Source: Chloroflexota bacterium
Lineage (GTDB): Bacteria > Chloroflexota > Anaerolineae > Anaerolineales > Villigracilaceae
Assembly (NCBI GenBank): GCA_016235445.1
Contig: JACRLB010000047.1
Coordinates: 124,001 to 188,000 of the forward strand
DNA length: 64,000 bases
Direction of reading: 5' to 3'
Numbering within the stretch: position 1 is the stretch's first letter; every line of letters starts with the position of its first letter. Shown here in pieces: positions 59,593-64,000 of this stretch. The notes below the pieces were generated by a model. That model had not been told where the DNA came from and did no database searches. It saw only the letters and a program-made list of their open reading frames with translations. Position numbers and translations under genes: made by a program.

Positions 59593-59901
59593 ATTATTAT
59601 TAGTCGCTTAAGATTAGAAAAAGTTACTGGTAACTCACCTTAAACAATAGGGGCGACCCATCCGCATTTTACGGAATATCACGTAAAGTGAGCTGGTAAA
59701 ACCAAAGATCACACCTGCGCCAGCGGATTGTGGAGTGACGGGCTTCTCAGGCATCCGTAGTTCCAGTCTCATGGATGAGAGAAAGGCCACCCAACCTGCT
59801 ACAAGCGTTGGGTGGCCTTTGATCGCTGATTTCTGCTTTGGTGATTGTGTGGGAGACGGATTAGATTCCGCTCCCACACAATCGGTCCTATCACTCTAAC
59901 T

Positions 59902-62900
59902 TTATGGAGCCAGAATAAAGTCTGTGATTGTTATATTGGCAGGGTTTCTGTTTCTGAGGGTGATGTTCGTGCCTCCTGACAATGTGATCGTTACCAAAGT
60001 ATGCGCGCCTGCCGCGGTTATGGAAACTCTGGTGTTGAAATTGGCGGCAGTGACACCAAGAGCAGACAGGTCTATCAGATCCTGCCCACCGGTTGGGTTG
60101 GCATCGAAGCTTTCTATGCGGTCAGCGCCAGCGCCAGAGGCGTAGACGAAGATATTGAGACCCGCTCCGCCTCGCAACCTGTCGTTGCCAGCGCCGCCGG
60201 TGAGGATGTCGTTGCCACCCGCGCCGTTCAAGTCGTCATCGCCTCCGTTGCCGAAGATGTTATCTGAACCTGCTGTGCCCGTGAAGTTGTTGGCCGCGTT
60301 GGTACCGGTGAAGAGATCTCCGACAACAGCGGTTTGTCCTGATGTCACTGTTTCCAAAGTGCCACCCAGATCGGTGAACCTCACCACAACTCGCAGTCGT
60401 CGGTTGACCTGCGCCTGGGCGGGGGTGAAGGTGGAAAGTGTAGCGCCAGCAATATTGACGAAAGCGCCTCCGCCACCAACGTTGTTCTGTTGCCATTGGA
60501 AACTGAAGACTCCCAGACCATTGGCATCCGTGATTCCAGCAACTTCAGCCGAAACCGTTTGTGCCTCCGTTGGCGTCAGATCGCTAACCACAGGCAGGCC
60601 AACAGGTGGGACGTTCGCTATTATTCCTGTTCCACTCAAGGTTATATTGGAGGGCGATCCTGCGGCGTTATGGTTGATACTGACCGTGGCGGACTTCGCG
60701 CCAATCGTAGTGGGGTTGAAGACTACGTTGATCGTGCAGGAGTTGCCAGGTAACACGGTTCCACAGGTATTCAATATTATCGTGAACTCTCCCAGGTTGG
60801 CGCCGCCCAGTGTGAGAGCGGATACAACGAGGCTGGCGTTTCCTATGTTGGTGACTGTAATAACCTGTGTCGCTGAGGTGGAGCCAATGATTTGCGAGCC
60901 AAATCCTAGCGATGCAGGCGAAACCGATGCCAGTGGAGCCGGTACTGGGGCAGTATCTGCGGAGACCACAGTTTCCAGAGTACCATGGTTATCGGTGAAG
61001 AATACAACCACTCGTACTGTGGATCCACCCTGCGCTGAGGTGGGCACGAAGGACGGGCCTGTTTCGCCAGCGATGTCTGTGGTTCCTGCCTGCCATTGGT
61101 AGGTGAATGTGACGCCAACCAGGCCGTCATCGTCAGCGATTCCGCTGGTATCAACTGTCAGCGGGTTGCCAACTAATGGGGTGTTGCTACTTAAGATTGG
61201 CGTTCCGACCGGTGCATCATTGACATTGATAACCGCAGAGGTCGCATCTCCAATGACGGTTTCAAATACGCCGAAGTCATCGAAGAAGCTCGCTATTACC
61301 CGTAGTGGGAATCCTACTGCGTTATCCTGCGGGGCGAATGGTGAACCTGAGCCCACATTAACCCAGTTGCCTGGTGTGATCTCAGACTGCCAGGTGATGA
61401 TCAGTGTTCCGACTCCATCAGGGTCGGTGATTGCCGGGGTAACAGTCAACAGTTGATCCTCGGTCGGAGCGAGATCGTTTATTGTCACCGTGCCGGTTGC
61501 CAGAGTATTGGTGTGGAAAATATCGGTGAGCAAGATTCTGTCAGGGAGTAAGCAGAGACCGGTGACAACATCTATTTCGTCACAGAATTCGAGCTGTTCG
61601 ATATTCCATAGCGTGTCAGTACCGTCGTCGCCGCCACCGCCGCCGCCACCGCCGCCGCCACCACCGCCGCCGCCACCACCGCCGCCGCCACCACCAACTG
61701 CAAGGTCAGTGACTGTGATGCTGCCGTCGAGGTTTTGGGTGATTAGGTAATCAGTTAGTGGGCCTGAGAATTTTGCCGTGTCAACATCAAGCCCTGGGCC
61801 GGGATTGAGAATTTCTCGGACGGCAACAATGTTGCCGGGGTCAACGAGGCCTGTGAAGACTGCATGTTGCAAGGTCATACCAGCGGTGCCTGGGCCAAAG
61901 CTTCCTGAAACAGCGGCATGCTCCATAAGATCAGTACTGCCGATCTCAGTAGCTGGATTGCTCGGGTCGGTGCGAACGCTGAGCCGAACGTTCATGTATT
62001 TGTCGCCGTCGATGATATCGTCTCCGCCGCGGCCTTCGATCAGGTCGCTGCCGCCGCCGCCGAGCAGGATGTTGCCCTCGCCCCAGACGAAGTCACCGGT
62101 AAGCAGACAATAGTGTGTCACGGAATTGGCGAGAACTTGCTCTATTGGCGTGGTGAGTGGGGGAACCAACGCATCAAGACCCGCGATGCGGTCAAGGCCA
62201 GCCTGATCGAGCGCATCACAGCCGATGAATCCGCCGCCGCCTATCTCGCTTGGAATAAGGCTGTCGCCGCGCAGGATATCATCGAAGTCCCAGCCGGATA
62301 GCGCTTCCATTTCGTTGAAGCGGTCACGCACTTCGTTTAACGGGGGAGGGCCAGCGAGGAGTTGAAGAGCCAGGTCTGCATCCTGCGGTTGAGGATCTCC
62401 GAGGCCAATGGACCAATCATAGCCGGAAGCGCCGGCATTCTTTTCGATGCCAGGGCCAGCAACCATGATATCGTCGCCGCCTTCACCATCATAGTCATCA
62501 TCGCCACCCTGACCGATAAGGATATCATGGCCGGGCAGGTTGTGGTCGTCGAAGAACAGGGTGGAACTGTCGCCAATCAGGAGGTCAGGCTGATCGCCTC
62601 CCTCCAGCCAGTCATCGCCGCTGTCACCGAAGACAGCATCTAACCCCTGACCGCCAATGGCGAAGTCGTTACCTTCTCCGGCGAAAATCTCGTTGGAATT
62701 AGCCCCGCCATTCATGAAGTCGCTGCCTTCGCCACCCATAATGATGTCGAGACCGGGGCCGCCATCAATTGCGTCATTTCCGGGGCCGCCCTTGAGAACA
62801 TCGTCGCCAGCAATATCGGTGATGATGTCGTTGCCTTCGCCGCCTAGAGCGACGTCAGCTCCGTCGCCGCCTTCGATGATGTCGTTGCCTTCTCCGCCCC

Positions 62901-64000
62901 AGAAAGTGTCGCTGTCATTACCACCGTAGATGCGGTCTACAAACAGGCCAGGAGCGCCGTTATAGACACTCTGCCCATTGATGCCGACAGGGTCAACAGA
63001 GTTAACTGCCCGGTAGCGGAACGTACCGTTAGACATGCGAATCAGCAGAGCGTTTTCGTTACACTCCGAAGCTGGGTCGTCATTGACTGAGCCAGCGCCG
63101 CCAAAGGTCAGGTTGCCGAGTTCGAACTTGCAGTCAGCGGTAGCGAACGGGTCAGCCTTCAAGGTGTGCGCATTTGTATTGCGCATCACCAGTTCGGCGA
63201 ATGAATTGCCTTCAAGCTGTGCCCTTAAGTTCATGCCTGGGGTGCGGGCCAGATAGTAGAACCTGTCGCCGTTTTGCAGGTTGGTCATCTGGTTTTCGAA
63301 CACATAGTTGAACGTAGTGCCGAGCAGGCCGCCGAATAAATTGGTGCGCTCTGCAAGGCCGCCGACCCACAAATCAATATCATCTACGCCTGTAATGGAG
63401 GTGTTGCCTGAATTCGCCCAGGCGCCAGCGCTGAATACGAAGTCGGCGCTGTCTGCGGGCGCGAAGATATTGTCAGCGCTTTCATCGATGAAGGTAAGAG
63501 GATTGTCGCCGCAGAAGAGGTCCGCTCCACAACTGGCAGGAACGGCATCATCCCATACCCCGTTGAGGTTTGTATCGGTTAATAGTGGTTCGGCGGGGAT
63601 GGCATCATCCCAGAGGCCGTTGCCATTTGCATCGGTCAATAATGGTTCAGCAGGGATGGCATCATCCCAGAGGCCGTTGCCATTTGTATCCGTTAATAAT
63701 GGTTCGGCGGATATGGCGGCATCCCAGACGAGGTTGCCGTTCGTATCGGTGTAGGTATCGGCGGGGATGGCATCATCCCACACGCCGTTGAGATTTGTGT
63801 CGGTTAATAATGGTTCGGCAGGGATGGCATCATCCCAGACGAGGTTGCCATTTGTGTCGGTGAACGGTTCGCCGACATCCCATGTGCCGCTTGCATCCAA
63901 ATCATCAAACGGCTCAGCCGGCACAGCGGCATCCCAGACGAGGTTGCCATTGGTATCAGTAAAGGTATCGGCCGGGATGGCATCGTCCCACACGCCGTTG
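59902..64000 (-). CDS. Giant secreted RTX (hemolysin-type Ca-binding) protein, C-terminal >=1363 aa; possible heme-peroxidase/RTX fusion; N-terminus beyond the window
   Basis: RTX nonapeptides GGEGNDIIEGGDGADVALGGEGNDIITDIAGDDVLKGGPGNDAI; HNLPGHDILIGQGGDDDYDGEGGDDIMVAGPGIEKNAGASGYDW; abnormal-spindle/choice-of-anchor-like ASLGFGSQIIGSTSATQVITVTNIGNASL; C-terminal RTX block GTAGSDNIFGNGGDDDLNGAGGNDILTGGAGNDRLRGGAGLNIF. Frame open through 64000. Confidence 0.88.
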   Translation of the reverse strand, partial: NGVWDDAIPADTFTDTNGNLVWDAAVPAEPFDDLDASGTWDVGEPFTDTNGNLVWDDAIPAEPLLTDTNLNGVWDDAIPADTYTDTNGNLVWDAAISAEPLLTDTNGNGLWDDAIPAEPLLTDANGNGLWDDAIPAEPLLTDTNLNGVWDDAVPASCGADLFCGDNPLTFIDESADNIFAPADSADFVFSAGAWANSGNTSITGVDDIDLWVGGLAERTNLFGGLLGTTFNYVFENQMTNLQNGDRFYYLARTPGMNLRAQLEGNSFAELVMRNTNAHTLKADPFATADCKFELGNLTFGGAGSVNDDPASECNENALLIRMSNGTFRYRAVNSVDPVGINGQSVYNGAPGLFVDRIYGGNDSDTFWGGEGNDIIEGGDGADVALGGEGNDIITDIAGDDVLKGGPGNDAIDGGPGLDIIMGGEGSDFMNGGANSNEIFAGEGNDFAIGGQGLDAVFGDSGDDWLEGGDQPDLLIGDSSTLFFDDHNLPGHDILIGQGGDDDYDGEGGDDIMVAGPGIEKNAGASGYDWSIGLGDPQPQDADLALQLLAGPPPLNEVRDRFNEMEALSGWDFDDILRGDSLIPSEIGGGGFIGCDALDQAGLDRIAGLDALVPPLTTPIEQVLANSVTHYCLLTGDFVWGEGNILLGGGGSDLIEGRGGDDIIDGDKYMNVRLSVRTDPSNPATEIGSTDLMEHAAVSGSFGPGTAGMTLQHAVFTGLVDPGNIVAVREILNPGPGLDVDTAKFSGPLTDYLITQNLDGSITVTDLAVGGGGGGGGGGGGGGGGGGGGGGDDGTDTLWNIEQLEFCDEIDVVTGLCLLPDRILLTDIFHTNTLATGTVTINDLAPTEDQLLTVTPAITDPDGVGTLIITWQSEITPGNWVNVGSGSPFAPQDNAVGFPLRVIASFFDDFGVFETVIGDATSAVINVNDAPVGTPILSSNTPLVGNPLTVDTSGIADDDGLVGVTFTYQWQAGTTDIAGETGPSFVPTSAQGGSTVRVVVFFTDNHGTLETVVSADTAPVPAPLASVSPASLGFGSQIIGSTSATQVITVTNIGNASLVVSALTLGGANLGEFTIILNTCGTVLPGNSCTINVVFNPTTIGAKSATVSINHNAAGSPSNITLSGTGIIANVPPVGLPVVSDLTPTEAQTVSAEVAGITDANGLGVFSFQWQQNNVGGGGAFVNIAGATLSTFTPAQAQVNRRLRVVVRFTDLGGTLETVTSGQTAVVGDLFTGTNAANNFTGTAGSDNIFGNGGDDDLNGAGGNDILTGGAGNDRLRGGAGLNIFVYASGAGADRIESFDANPTGGQDLIDLSALGVTAANFNTRVSITAAGAHTLVTITLSGGTNITLRNRNPANITITDFILAP
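61628..61696. repeat. Poly-glycine (GGN)n trinucleotide run within the RTX CDS
   Basis: (CCGCCGCCA)n on the + strand encoding about 22 consecutive Gly on the minus strand. Confidence 0.95.
63540..64000. repeat. 57-bp tandem repeats encoding DTNGNGLWDDAIPAEPLLT-type Ca-loop-like units
   Basis: GGCATCATCCCAGAGGCCGTTGCCATTTGTATCGGTTAATAATGGTTCGGCGGG recurs; continues to the window edge. Confidence 0.9.

Noticed and set aside
59635-59877. 80-aa minus ORF ending MPEKPVTPQSAGAGVIFGFTSSLYVIFRKMRMGRPYCLR, reminiscent of a C-terminal sorting signal
   Set aside because: Lies downstream of the RTX stop, overlaps a terminator hairpin and the ACTCACCTTA palindromic element; no start signal or homology support.
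60155-61102. 315-aa + strand ORF and neighbours (61490-61750 poly-Pro ORF)
   Set aside because: Antisense to the RTX giant, which has clear domain signatures; poly-Pro is the reverse of poly-Gly.
63540-64000. CRISPR-like array interpretation of the 57-bp repeats
   Set aside because: Repeats are contiguous, in frame and code for a consistent 19-residue motif.

Overview
The window looks like a chromosomal segment of a Chloroflexota/Anaerolineae-like bacterium; that placement is inferred from gene content, with no search run. From left to right it holds: a pst/phoU phosphate locus; manA; a class III cyclase; gyrB; plsY, ssb, a translin-like gene and a DNPH1-like gene; a polar amino-acid ABC transporter (aapJQMP-like); and a ~23 kb + strand amino-acid supercluster. 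The supercluster reads argG, argH, lysW, lysX/argX, argC, argB, four-helix-bundle gene, argD, lysK, then ilvD, ilvB, ilvN, ilvC, leuA, leuC, Y1 transposase, leuD, cimA, leuB, ilvE. After it come rpsB-tsf-pyrH-frr-uppS-cdsA, glpX and tRNA-Asn. The right end is a minus-strand secreted/copper locus: SCO1, membrane protein, Tat multicopper oxidase, IPT/TIG-repeat protein, pseudo-receiver and a giant RTX protein cut by the window edge. Main observations: (1) nearly every gene junction of the arg/ilv/leu supercluster carries degenerate 7-bp tandem repeats from several unrelated unit families, and these extend into reading frames; (2) one TAATTAC array abuts cimA exactly inside the DTTLRDG motif, leaving no start codon; (3) an ilv leader peptide with a terminator, and a candidate Arg-codon leader upstream of argG; (4) a lysW gene missed by the ORF track; (5) a Y1 transposase element with long inverted repeats between leuC and leuD; (6) paired ACTTTGGTCT sites with exact 21-bp spacing upstream of both the multicopper oxidase and the TIG-protein gene.
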